Positions 1 to 8,247 of a stretch of DNA of 64,000 nucleotides are shown here, in pieces. This DNA is from Deltaproteobacteria bacterium (GTDB taxonomy: Bacteria > Desulfobacterota > Desulfarculia > Adiutricales > Adiutricaceae): positions 1 to 64,000 of the forward strand of contig JAISCZ010000130.1 of assembly GCA_031265205.1 (NCBI GenBank). The letters are read 5' to 3'. Made by a program: the position numbers and the translations under genes. Each line of letters starts with the position of its first letter. Positions within the stretch are counted from its first letter, which is position 1. The notes beneath the pieces are model-generated. The model was not told the origin of the DNA, searched no databases, and was given only the letters and a program-made list of their open reading frames with translations.

Positions 1-446
1 TTTAAAGGGATGGCGCGCGGCTTTTTCGCGCTGAGGCTTGGGTCGGAGCGCGAAACGCGCGCGTTGGCGAATGATTTCGCCTCGCGCGTCCGCCTTCCCT
101 CTCCCGCGGCGGTTTTTCCCGCGGCTGGAGAGGGGAAATCTCTTCCCCTCAAGCGAACTCTCGCGCTGTTGGGGGATTATTTTTAGCCCCTTCGCTAATT
201 GGCGAGGGATAAAGAATTTTCCCGCTGGCGAGCGGAAAGCGTCAAGCGACAAGCGCTTTGGCGCGAATAATCCGAAAAGATAATTTTTAAGGCGGATTCG
301 CCACGCCTCGCGATCGCTTTCGCGCGAAGTCTCGCGGCTTATCTTCATTTACGCTGAATCGCGCCCATGTCTTAACTTTTAGCACTTTAAACCTAACGCG
401 CGCGACATGTCAATAATGGCGCGCGAAAGCGGCCCTTTTTCAAGCG
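1..446. repeat. Long direct repeat, copy A (noncoding, runs to the window edge)
   Basis: This block aligns with 4708-5165 over its whole length. Shared anchors include GACAAGCGCTTTGGCGCGAA, TTTTTAAGGCGGATTCGCC, GTCTTAACTTTT and TGTCAAT, in the same order and spacing. The copies differ at perhaps a fifth to a quarter of positions by eye. No convincing gene is visible; open frames here are short and unlike any family I know. Copy A starts at base 1, so it may extend beyond the window. Between this block and the rsmD relic, 447-644 shows no recognisable gene. Confidence 0.8.
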
Positions 447-644
447 CTCTCCACGCCTCCTCCTTTTTGGGAAGAGGTGGCCGCGAAGTTCCGGAAGAGC
501 GACAACCGCCCGATCGCGCGTCGGGGCCCGGCATCACCCTCTGGAACGGCTCAGACCGCGCCCGCGTCACGACGGCCGTGGGTTTGCCCGCCGCGAGCCT
601 CGTCGCCATCGCCGCGAGCCCCGGGCTCAAGGAGACCTCTTAAC

Positions 645-1113
645 GTGACCCTCTCCACCATCGCCCGGCCCACGGCCGCCCTCGCGCGCGAGGCCATTTT
701 CTCCACCCTGGCCGACCGCGTCCCCGGAGCCCGGGCCCTGGACCTCTTCGCGGACTCGGGGGCCTTGGGGCTCGAGGCCTTCAGCCGGGGCGCCGAGCGC
801 GTCGTTTTATGGAACGGCGTATCGCCGCCTTTAAGGCGCTTAAAGCCAACCTTGCCCTCGTCGTCGCCCGCCGTCTCCCGTTTCGGCGCGGTCCCCCGCG
901 CCCTAACGGGCGTCCACGGCCAATTTGACCTCATTTTGATGGACCCCCCAACGGAACCACTCCGTCGCCCGCTTGGCGCCCGGAGGCCCGCTCGTCTGGC
1001 GCCTCGCCCCCAAGACGCTGGATTTTTTCCTCGAACGCGGCTTTCCGCTGGAAGGGACCCTCGTAATAGCTAGCGCTGGGGGAGCGAAGCCCGCGCTTTA
1101 TTTGGGCCCCCGC
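645..1113 (+). pseudogene. rsmD: Decayed rsmD, 16S rRNA (guanine-N2)-methyltransferase
   Basis: Three forward frames together read as RsmD, the enzyme that methylates G966 of 16S rRNA. Frame 3 from about 645 gives RPTAALAREAIFSTL and DLFADSGALGLEAFSRGAE, the SAM-binding region. From about 806 the frame changes to read MERRIAAFKALKANLALV. It returns near 875 and gives FDLILMDPP (catalytic motif). After a run of six C at 943-948 it shifts again to LARLAPGGPLVW. At least three frameshifts are therefore present, and the usual FAGSG glycine is Asp (FADSG). No single frame can make the enzyme. The upstream end is unclear; GTG at 645 is only the first recognisable codon. Another rsmD copy may exist elsewhere. 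Confidence 0.75.
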
Positions 1114-1209
1114 CCCCGGTCGCGCGGCGGCCTCCTTCCAGCGGCTTCCGCCGGCTTCCGCGCGCCCCTGATAAACCCTCGCGCCTCAAAAGCGACGGCG
1201 CTCCCAACG

Positions 1210-1251
1210 AAAAGTCCCCGCCCGCCACTCTCGCGGCGGGCGGGGACTTTT
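1210..1251. terminator. Strong bidirectional terminator
   Basis: A GC-rich inverted repeat (AAAAGTCCCCGCCCGCC, short loop, then its near-perfect complement ending ACTTTT) lies between the converging rsmD relic and the autotransporter gene. A-tract and T-tract flanks allow termination on both strands. Confidence 0.75.
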
Positions 1252-1295
1252 CACGCTTTTCCTGGGGAACTTCCCTTTAAAAGCCCCCCCTTCGC

Positions 1296-4200
1296 TTAAA
1301 ACTCAAAGCCGATTCCCAAGCCGACCTCGTGGTTACGGTAGGAGCCGCCGAATTCCAAGTCGTAGTTGGCGAAAACGTCCCAGTTGGACTCCGTCTTGAC
1401 CTTCAAGCCGGCCCCGGTCAGCGCGGTTCCCCGGCGGGATTTGATACCCCGCAGGCGCGCCATGCGGCTGGAGCCCACGTAGCCGACCTCAAGCTCGCCG
1501 TCCGCCTTCTTAGCGGTGTATTCGTAGCCAAGCCGAATCTCGGGGGTCACCGACCCGAAAGACGTCTCGAAGGTCCGGTTGATCTTCAGGAGGAAAGGAA
1601 TGTCCACCTGATGGTCGCTGACCTTGCCGAAACGGTTGGCGGCCACCGGAACGCCGGCGGAACGCGCCGTTTCCGTCCAGCCGTCCTGACGGATAAGCGT
1701 GTAGCGCGCCCCGATGGACGGAATGATCTGGAATCCCTCGACCACTTTCATGAGCCCGACCCTTAAGCCGTACTGATAGGTCTTGATGTCGAAACTCCCG
1801 CTCTTTTGGCCGCTTCCGTCGGCCAGATTGACCTTATAGTCATTCTTGGAGTTAGCGAAAGCGCCGGAGCCGTCGATAAAGACGCCGTTATCGAAAAGAT
1901 AGCTCGCGTAAATACCGAATCCTAAAGTGTCCACGTCCGTTTTAGTCAGGCCGTCGTTATTCTTGAGTTTTCCAAAAGACGCGGCCAAGGAGGCGCCGAG
2001 GGTGAAACCCGGAGCGCCGGCAAAGGAGCGGTCGTAACCCAAGGCGAAACCACTGGCCTCGTATTTGTAGCCCAAAACGCCGTCGCCGTTCTTCTCCTTG
2101 GCCCAGTTCCCGAAGCCGCCGACCCAGATCCTATTAAGCTCGCTACCGTCGCCGGCCGAAGGGGCCTCGTCGCCCGCCCCCGGCGGGGTCAGGGAATTGT
2201 ATTCGCGGACGCGGTCCAGGCGACCGTAAACCAGTCCCTGAACCTTAATCGCCGTGGAGACGGCGGCCCTTTGGTTATCGATTAAGGCCTCGCCGATATA
2301 CTGCCTTAAGAGAAGCTCCGCCTGCCCCCCGGGAACGTCCAGATAAAGATGGTTGAGCATTTTGGTGAGATCGGCCGCCAAGGCCGCGCTCGCGGGATCC
2401 GAGCGGATCCTCTCGACTAAGGCGAGACCGCTCTCAAAGTTCCAGGTCCGCGCGAAACCCTTGGCCGCGGCTATCGTTCCCAATACGGCCGAGGACGATT
2501 TGGGCGCGACCGCCTGGAGGATTTTGGAGGTCCCGTCCAGGCCCAGCTCGTGAAAGAGGCTGAAATAATTGTTGGCCACCAAAGTCGCCGCGCCCGCGTT
2601 ATTTATCAGATTAATGGGCGCGCCGGCGGAAAAGTCGCCGATTAAGACCACGTTGACCACGTCGCCGACGGCGACTAAATCGGTTCCAAGGTTAACGCTC
2701 AAAGAGCCCCGAACGCCGCTTTTTTCCTCAAAGGTCACGGTCGCCCCGTTCCCGATTGAGGCCGCCGTTCCGGCGAGGGATAAGTTCGTCGCGGCGATAT
2801 TGAGATTAGCGCCGGTCATAAAATCGACGGTTGGGGCGGTAATGGTCAGCGCGGACGCGGATTCCACGCTGAGCGTAGCCCCGCCTTCCACCGTAAAGGA
2901 GGTCCCCGAGCCCGAAAGAGTCACGTTACCGCCGGTAAGGCGCGCCGTGGCCCCGGAACGCGTCAGAAAGCTCCCGGTGGTCGCCGACAAGCCGTCGCCT
3001 AGTTCCGTGACGCCTCCCGCGAATTCGACCGCGTAAAGCTCGGCGCCGGCCGTGGGCTTAACCGCGGTGACGTTCCCGGCGAAATAGTTGTCGCCGCCGA
3101 GGACGGTGAGTTTCCCGCCCACGCGGGTGACGCCCGCGACCTCGTTGCGGCCAGAGCGGAGAATAACCTGGTTATCCGCCGGGGTTCCCAGGTTTAAGCC
3201 GCCGTAGAGGTCGCCGCTAATCCGCGCGCTTTCCAGGTAGACGGTATTGCCCGTGGCGGCGGCGACGGCGCTCGTGGTAAAACCGCCGTAGACGTTGCCC
3301 GTGACGACGGACCGCGTCAGGTTGACTTCGTTGTCCGTGACCGCGGCGGTCCCGGAACGGCCGCCGAAGACGTCACCCGTAATCTGGGAGTCCTCGATAA
3401 TGGCCGTGGCGCCCGCGACCGCTCCGCCTTGGTCGGAAAAGCCGCCGGCCACTCCAAAGGCGGAACTCGTGACGTTTGACCGCGTTATAACGAGCGCGCC
3501 TCCGGTAATGGCTCCCACGGCCGTCCGCGAGGCGGAGACCCCGCCGCTGACGGCGACCGTCACCCCAGTGAGATTCGCGAAATTAGCGTCGGCCGTGGTC
3601 AGATGGCCGATGTCGTAGGGCACGTAAGCCCCGAAAATCCCGTACAGATCGGTAAATTCCCCGCCGTTGACGGAAACGGTGTTGCCCTGGAGGACACCCG
3701 CGTCCCGCCCCAGCGCTCCGGCGATGACGTCGTCGACGCCAGCGCCGTCAAAACGGATATTATTGACCGTGACGTGGCTGTCGCTGATATTGACCGTTCC
3801 ATCCTGCGAATTGGAGCCCACTATGCCGCGCGTCACGGTCGCGTTGGAAACGGTAACGGAGTTCCGCGCCATTGTGGCCCCCGGGTCGCCGTTGTCAATG
3901 ACTCCGCCGTTAATAAAGTTAAAGATTCCCGTCGAGTTGATCGTGACCGCGTTGTCGCTCACCGCGGAGGTTGTCGGCGTATAAGGGCCCGTTCCCGCGC
4001 GCGAGACGCCTCCCTGAACGATGGCCGAATCGGTTCCGTTGGCGACGGAGCCACCGTTTATGGTCACGGTGTTAAAGGTGGACGCGCCTCCGCTCTTCGA
4101 AAAACCGCCGGTGACGATGTAAGTCGACGTCCCGTTAAAAATTACCGCGTTATGGTCGGTAAGGGCAGTGGCGGTGGAAGATGAGTTATTGACGCCTCCG

Positions 4201-4607
4201 ATGATATGCCCGTGGACCGTCGCGCCCGCCGAAACGGTAATGGTGTTTCCCGTGACGTTACCGCCCGCCGCGCCCTCGCTCGCGCCGCCGACGACGCTGT
4301 TCTCGTCAATATTTCCGGTCACGCGCACGTTGTTGTTCGTGTCAACCGGCGCGATAAAGCCACCCCGGACGTACGCGCCGTCCACGGTGGGGAGCCCTAC
4401 GCTATAGGGGTCATCTAGCGCGACCTGAACGCGGTCGCCGGCGACTGGGGCTATCCAGTTACCGCCCGCGTCCTGGTAACGCACGTTATCGGCGTCGGCC
4501 GCCCAAGCCGCGCCGCCAACGCTCAAAGCCAGAACGAAAGACAAAAGCCCCCACAGTGGCCTCGCGCCCATCCGCGGGGGAAATAAACTCCTTGTTTCGT
4601 AAGTCAT
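1296..4607 (-). CDS. Autotransporter (type Va secretion) with large repetitive passenger
   Basis: A protein of about 1,103 residues. ATG at 4607 is chosen because AAGGAG lies 8 bp upstream; an in-frame start at 4634 lacks a site. The N-terminus has a signal peptide (hydrophobic LWGLLSFVLALSV, then AAWAAD). Residues ~60-600 are a passenger of irregular beta-helix-like repeats rich in Gly, Thr, Asn and Val, with recurring N-x-V-x-I/V-x-G-G and VYGG/LYGG turns. Residues ~810-1103 form the outer-membrane beta-barrel: alternating aromatic strands, WVGGFGNW near the start, final residue Phe (GIGFEF). The barrel type is well known; the passenger has no enzymatic motif I recognise, so adhesion or surface display is only a guess. 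The gene stands alone between the two long repeats. Confidence 0.9.
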   Translation of the reverse strand: MTYETRSLFPPRMGARPLWGLLSFVLALSVGGAAWAADADNVRYQDAGGNWIAPVAGDRVQVALDDPYSVGLPTVDGAYVRGGFIAPVDTNNNVRVTGNIDENSVVGGASEGAAGGNVTGNTITVSAGATVHGHIIGGVNNSSSTATALTDHNAVIFNGTSTYIVTGGFSKSGGASTFNTVTINGGSVANGTDSAIVQGGVSRAGTGPYTPTTSAVSDNAVTINSTGIFNFINGGVIDNGDPGATMARNSVTVSNATVTRGIVGSNSQDGTVNISDSHVTVNNIRFDGAGVDDVIAGALGRDAGVLQGNTVSVNGGEFTDLYGIFGAYVPYDIGHLTTADANFANLTGVTVAVSGGVSASRTAVGAITGGALVITRSNVTSSAFGVAGGFSDQGGAVAGATAIIEDSQITGDVFGGRSGTAAVTDNEVNLTRSVVTGNVYGGFTTSAVAAATGNTVYLESARISGDLYGGLNLGTPADNQVILRSGRNEVAGVTRVGGKLTVLGGDNYFAGNVTAVKPTAGAELYAVEFAGGVTELGDGLSATTGSFLTRSGATARLTGGNVTLSGSGTSFTVEGGATLSVESASALTITAPTVDFMTGANLNIAATNLSLAGTAASIGNGATVTFEEKSGVRGSLSVNLGTDLVAVGDVVNVVLIGDFSAGAPINLINNAGAATLVANNYFSLFHELGLDGTSKILQAVAPKSSSAVLGTIAAAKGFARTWNFESGLALVERIRSDPASAALAADLTKMLNHLYLDVPGGQAELLLRQYIGEALIDNQRAAVSTAIKVQGLVYGRLDRVREYNSLTPPGAGDEAPSAGDGSELNRIWVGGFGNWAKEKNGDGVLGYKYEASGFALGYDRSFAGAPGFTLGASLAASFGKLKNNDGLTKTDVDTLGFGIYASYLFDNGVFIDGSGAFANSKNDYKVNLADGSGQKSGSFDIKTYQYGLRVGLMKVVEGFQIIPSIGARYTLIRQDGWTETARSAGVPVAANRFGKVSDHQVDIPFLLKINRTFETSFGSVTPEIRLGYEYTAKKADGELEVGYVGSSRMARLRGIKSRRGTALTGAGLKVKTESNWDVFANYDLEFGGSYRNHEVGLGIGFEF

Positions 4608-4707
4608 CCTGTTTTCTCCTTGAAAAAAGGCCAAAAAGCCTTGGCGCCCACGCGCGAAAAAAATGGCCGCGCTCCCCCTCCTCCGCGACGCTTTGACGCG
4701 AATTTAT

Positions 4708-5165
4708 TTTAAAGGAGTCGCGCTTATCTTTTTCGCGCGGGGGCTCGGTACGGAGCGCGAAACGCGCGTATTGACGAATGGTTTCGCCGCGCGAATTCGC
4801 GCTCCCTCTCCCGCGACGGGTTTTCCCCGTCGCGCGAAACGTCAATTCTCTTCCCCCAAGCGTGTTTTCGCTTTGAGGGGGATTATTTTAGCCCCTTCGT
4901 TAATTGGCAAGGGATAAAAAAACTTTTGCGCGCGCGGGCGAAAACCGCGCGCGACAAGCGCTTTGGCGCGAAAATTCCAAAGTGTAATTTTTAAGGCGGA
5001 TTCGCCTCGGCACGCGCGCGGCGACATCGCTTTCGCGCGTAACGGTTCGCGGGTTATCTTTATTAACGCGTGATCGCGCCTAAGTCTTAACTTTTTTACG
5101 TTAAACTTTCTCGCGAGCGCTGTCAATTAAAAGACGCGAAAGAGTCTCTTTTTTTCGCGCGCGCT
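4708..5165. repeat. Long direct repeat, copy B
   Basis: Second copy of the block at 1-446, in the same orientation, starting with TTTAAAGG and ending in a T-rich stretch after TGTCAAT. It lies upstream of the autotransporter, so the two copies bracket the rsmD relic plus autotransporter. Open frames within it are not protein-like. The flanking 5166-5315 is also without a recognisable gene. Confidence 0.8.
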
Positions 5166-5315
5166 TTTTGACTCGCGTCAAACGCGCGGCGGGATCAGGA
5201 GCGACCGCGGCGCGAAACAAATTTAACCACGAGCGCTTTGCCCAAAAGGCGCGCGCGAGCGCCGCGTTTTCCAGCCTGGCGCGGATCAACTTTCCGCCGT
5301 TTTTAACTTCTTTTT

Positions 5316-5560
5316 TTAACGAGACGGCGAATTACACGAAATCGCCGTTAAACGCGGATTCGCCAAGCGACGCGCGCGCCAGCCGGCGGCGGAGGCTTGA
5401 CTCGTGATTTTCAGAAACGGGGCCGCGCGCCTTCTTTTAAATTCCGCCGCGCTAAAATCGCGCGTTTTCGCTTGTCTTCGCGGGATTAACGCGGAAATCG
5501 CGTGACGCTTCCGAGAGGGCTTTAACGTTTTCCTAAAACCCGCGGCGCGCGGAGCGGTTT
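5316..5560 (-). pseudogene. Decayed duplicate of the 3' end of nadE
   Basis: The minus strand encodes AAEFKRRRAAPFLKITSQAS, nearly the same as AAEFKRRQAAPVLKITSQAF at the C-terminus of the adjacent intact NadE. Upstream, LKPSRKRHAISALIPR matches a degenerated version of the preceding NadE segment. DNA also matches, for example CTCGTGATTTTCA and CTTCTTTTAAATTC shared by 5400-5450 and 5655-5705. The copy holds roughly the last 80-90 codons and starts about 25 bp beyond the nadE stop. It lacks the catalytic domains and is nonfunctional. Confidence 0.7.
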
Positions 5561-5587
5561 TCATCCGGTTTTAACGAGGCGCGCCCT

Positions 5588-7246
5588 TTACGCGAAATCT
5601 CCGTTAAAAACGGATTGACAGGCGATGGGCATGCGCCAGCCGACCCCGAAGGCTTGGCTCGTGATTTTCAAAACCGGGGCCGCCTGCCTTCTTTTAAATT
5701 CAGCCGCGCGCGTGAGCCGCGCGATTTTACGTATCATTTCGGGATCGAAGCGGGGATCGCGGGCCACTTCCGCGGGGCTTAAGCGTTTTTCCAAAAGCTC
5801 GCGGAGCGCGGCGTCCAAAATAGCGTAGGGGGGAAGGCTGTCCTCGTCCTTTTGGTCGGGCCGCAGTTCCGCCGAAGGGGGTTTTTCCAAAGTGCTTTGG
5901 GGAATTATTTCTTCCGCGCGGTTGACCCAGCGCGCGAGATTGAAAACTTCGGTTTTGTAGAGATCGCCGATCACGGCCAAGGCCCCGCACATGTCCCCGT
6001 AAATGGTGCAATAGCCCACGGAAATCTCGCTTTTGTTGCCCGTGGTCAAAAGCGCCCGGCCGAATTTGTTGGCCACGGCCATGAGAAGGATCCCCCGCGC
6101 GCGCGCCTGGACGTTTTCCTCGGCGCTGTCGGGCGCGAGATTCCGGAAAAGGGGCGCCAGGGCGGCGTCAAAGCTCTCCATTATCCCGCCGATGGGGACC
6201 TCGTAAAGGGACCCCAGGCGCAGGCGCTTTCCCAATTCCAGCGCGTCGGCGACGCTGTGGGAACTCGAGTAGGGCGAGGGCATTATCAGGCCGTGGACCT
6301 TTTCCGGGCCCATGGCGCTCGCGGCGATGGCCGCGGTGAGAGCCGAGTCGATTCCCCCGGAAAGGCCGATGGCGACCGAGTCTATCCCGTTTTTGCGGCA
6401 GTAATCCCGCGCCCCCAAGCCCAAGGCCCCCCAGGTCTCCGCCTCGGGGGTAAAATCGTCCTCCGCCACCCTATTCGCGCCGCCCCCCTCCAAGTCCACG
6501 GTCAAAGCGTCCTCCGCGAAGGGCTTGGCGCGGGCCATGAGCTTGCCCCGCGGGTCAAAAAAGGAGCTGCGGCCGTCAAAAATCAGCTCGTCGTTAGCCC
6601 CCACCTGATTCGCGTAGAGGATCCGGGCGCGGTATTTGACGGCCAAAGACGAGAGCATCTCCTCCCGGAGGGCCTCTTTCCCCACGGAAAAAGGGGAGGC
6701 CGAAAGATTGACCAAAACGTCAAAGGGAGGATGCGCGGCCAAGGGGTCCACCCGGTAGAGCGGGCGCGGCCAGAAGGCCTCGTCGTTCCAAATGTCCTCG
6801 CAGACGGTGACGGCGACGCGGACATTGTCTATAGTAAGGACTAAGGGCGCGTCGCCCGCCTCGAAATAGCGCGCCTCGTCAAAAACGTCGTAAGTGGGCA
6901 AAAGGCGCTTGGCGTAGCGCGCGACGATCTCCCCGCCCCTGAGGGCGATGGCCTGGTTGGTTAAGGGCCTTCCCTTGCCGCCGTTGCGCCCGACCGTCCC
7001 CACGATAACGGTGACCCCGGGAAAATTCGCCTCCCGCGCGAGGATTTGCCCGGCCTCCTCGACCCCGTCGACAAAAGAGGGGTAAAGGAGGAGATCCCGG
7101 GGGGGATAGCCCAAAAGGGCCATTTCGGGGAAGACGACGAGGCGCGCCCCCTGGCGCGCGGCCTCGGCCGCGGCCGCGAGGATCTTTTGGCGGTTCGCGT
7201 CGATGTCCCCGACCTTGGGGTTCAGTTGGACGATGGCGGCTAACAT
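5588..7246 (-). CDS. nadE: Glutamine-dependent NAD+ synthetase
   Basis: Final step of NAD synthesis: amidation of deamido-NAD with glutamine as nitrogen donor. The N-terminal ~270 residues are a nitrilase-type glutaminase with Glu in FPEMALLGYPPRDLL, Lys in KRLLPTYDVFDE and the nucleophile Cys in VTVCEDIWND. The C-terminal synthetase has the PP-loop GLSGGIDSALTAAIA and the family tail RRQAAPVLKITSQAF. At 552 residues it is a usual length. ATG at 7246 (MLAAIVQLNPKVGD) is chosen with GGGAG about 11 bp upstream; a TTG at 7264 in frame is less likely. nadA lies at 28.6 kb in this window. Confidence 0.95.
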   Translation of the reverse strand: MLAAIVQLNPKVGDIDANRQKILAAAAEAARQGARLVVFPEMALLGYPPRDLLLYPSFVDGVEEAGQILAREANFPGVTVIVGTVGRNGGKGRPLTNQAIALRGGEIVARYAKRLLPTYDVFDEARYFEAGDAPLVLTIDNVRVAVTVCEDIWNDEAFWPRPLYRVDPLAAHPPFDVLVNLSASPFSVGKEALREEMLSSLAVKYRARILYANQVGANDELIFDGRSSFFDPRGKLMARAKPFAEDALTVDLEGGGANRVAEDDFTPEAETWGALGLGARDYCRKNGIDSVAIGLSGGIDSALTAAIAASAMGPEKVHGLIMPSPYSSSHSVADALELGKRLRLGSLYEVPIGGIMESFDAALAPLFRNLAPDSAEENVQARARGILLMAVANKFGRALLTTGNKSEISVGYCTIYGDMCGALAVIGDLYKTEVFNLARWVNRAEEIIPQSTLEKPPSAELRPDQKDEDSLPPYAILDAALRELLEKRLSPAEVARDPRFDPEMIRKIARLTRAAEFKRRQAAPVLKITSQAFGVGWRMPIACQSVFNGDFA

Positions 7247-7510
7247 GAATCGCGCGTCTCCCAAAAGCGCGGGCCCATCTCTCCGCTCGCGCCTCCGTCA
7301 GGTCTAATTAAGGCCAATTGTCTCTTTTATACTTTCTTTAAGGCCGTTTTTCAATTAACTCGCCCGCGAATTAGCCACAAAAGAGCCCATTCGCGCGCCA
7401 AAGAGAGCTTGAGGGGAGCGCCCCCGCCCGAAGGCCGGGCCAAGAACCTTGCCAAAGGCCCAAGCCAAGGCCGCGCGCCCGCCCGAGGGGCGCCAAAGGG
7501 GCGAAAAAGC

Positions 7511-7538
7511 TTGACTCTTGGCCCCTATCCCCTTATAT
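7511..7538 (+). promoter_or_regulatory. Sigma-70-like promoter for the DUF465 gene
   Basis: TTGACT (7511-7516) and TTATAT (7533-7538) are separated by 16 bp, about 150 bp upstream of the DUF465 start. The surrounding 7267-7691 spacer shows nothing else I recognise. Confidence 0.5.
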
Positions 7539-7691
7539 TGACTTTAATTTAAACAGCGTTTAAGAAGGCTTTAGCGAAACCCGCGCCGTCAGCTTTAAAC
7601 GCTCCCCGCCCCCCTTCGGGAGCGGCCCCGGAGCCTTTAAAGAACCCCTTGGGCGCGCGCCCGGCCTTTACGCCAAGGGAGGCTCACCGCC

Positions 7692-7913
7692 ATGGACCCA
7701 CAGGACGAAAATCTGATCGCGAGGCTCAGCGAGCGGAATCCTGAACTCAAAAAACTGATGGACGATCATCTGGATTTCGAAAGAAGGCTGGACGAATTAA
7801 ATAGCCTTTCCTACCTCACCCCCCTCGAGGACCAGGAACGCAAAAATATCCAAAAAGCCAAATTGGCCGGCAAAGATCTTATTGAGCTTATTATCGCCCC
7901 CCACCGCCAGTAA
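7692..7913 (+). CDS. YdcH/DUF465 family small protein
   Basis: A 73-residue, highly charged, helical protein. It has the family look of DUF465/YdcH (PF04325): a central HLDFERRLDELNSL heptad-like helix followed by TPLEDQERKNIQKAKL, which is predicted to pair as a helical hairpin. The biochemical function of the family is not established. GGGAGG lies about 8 bp before the ATG. A likely promoter precedes it at 7511-7538. It is separated from ilvB by 334 bp, so joint transcription is uncertain. Confidence 0.85.
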   Translation: MDPQDENLIARLSERNPELKKLMDDHLDFERRLDELNSLSYLTPLEDQERKNIQKAKLAGKDLIELIIAPHRQ

Positions 7914-7929
7914 AAATCACCCTCTAACG

Positions 7930-8020
7930 CCGCGCGCGGGCGCCGCGCGCCCCTTTCGCCACGGTTTCGCCCTCCCCCTTAGCGCGGGGGCCGAGCGATA
8001 AGTTCGCGCGCGGGAGCGCG
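7930..8020. other. GC-rich hairpins in the ilvB upstream spacer
   Basis: The 334-bp gap before ilvB (7914-8247) has two GC-rich inverted repeats, near 7933-7951 and 8002-8019 (CGCGCGC-GGGA-GCGCGCG). I saw no leader peptide rich in Ile, Leu or Val codons and no T-box features, so attenuation of ilv is not supported. The hairpins may end the DUF465 transcript. Confidence 0.3.
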
Positions 8021-8247
8021 CGTCCAAGCCTTGGCTTTCCCTCGCCTTTAGGGTAAATTAGAAGGTCGCGCCGAAGAGGCCTCGCGCCCTAAGGCCGCGC
8101 TTTTTTTTTCGCGTTCCCCTAAGAACCCTTTCCGGACGCCGTTTCCGGGCGGGCCCCGGGGGCCGCCTTTTTTCGTCCCGCCGCCCGCGCCCCAGGCGAG
8201 AGGCCCCGCGCGCCTCCCTCGGACGCCAGACAACAAGGAGACTTCCC

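Noticed and set aside
407-643. 78-codon frame directly before the rsmD relic
   Set aside because: The end reads GLPAASLVAIAASPGLKET, which looks protein-like, but I could not tie it to RsmD or any other family.
5101-5289. 62-codon minus-strand frame at the end of repeat copy B
   Set aside because: Arg/Ala/Lys-rich, not conserved in copy A and no known family.
5852-6844. 330-codon plus-strand frame opposite nadE
   Set aside because: It mirrors the codon structure of nadE and matches no family.
7914-8247. Leader-peptide attenuator or T-box for ilvB
   Set aside because: No short ORF with runs of Ile, Leu or Val codons, and no T-box sequence; only GC-rich hairpins were found.
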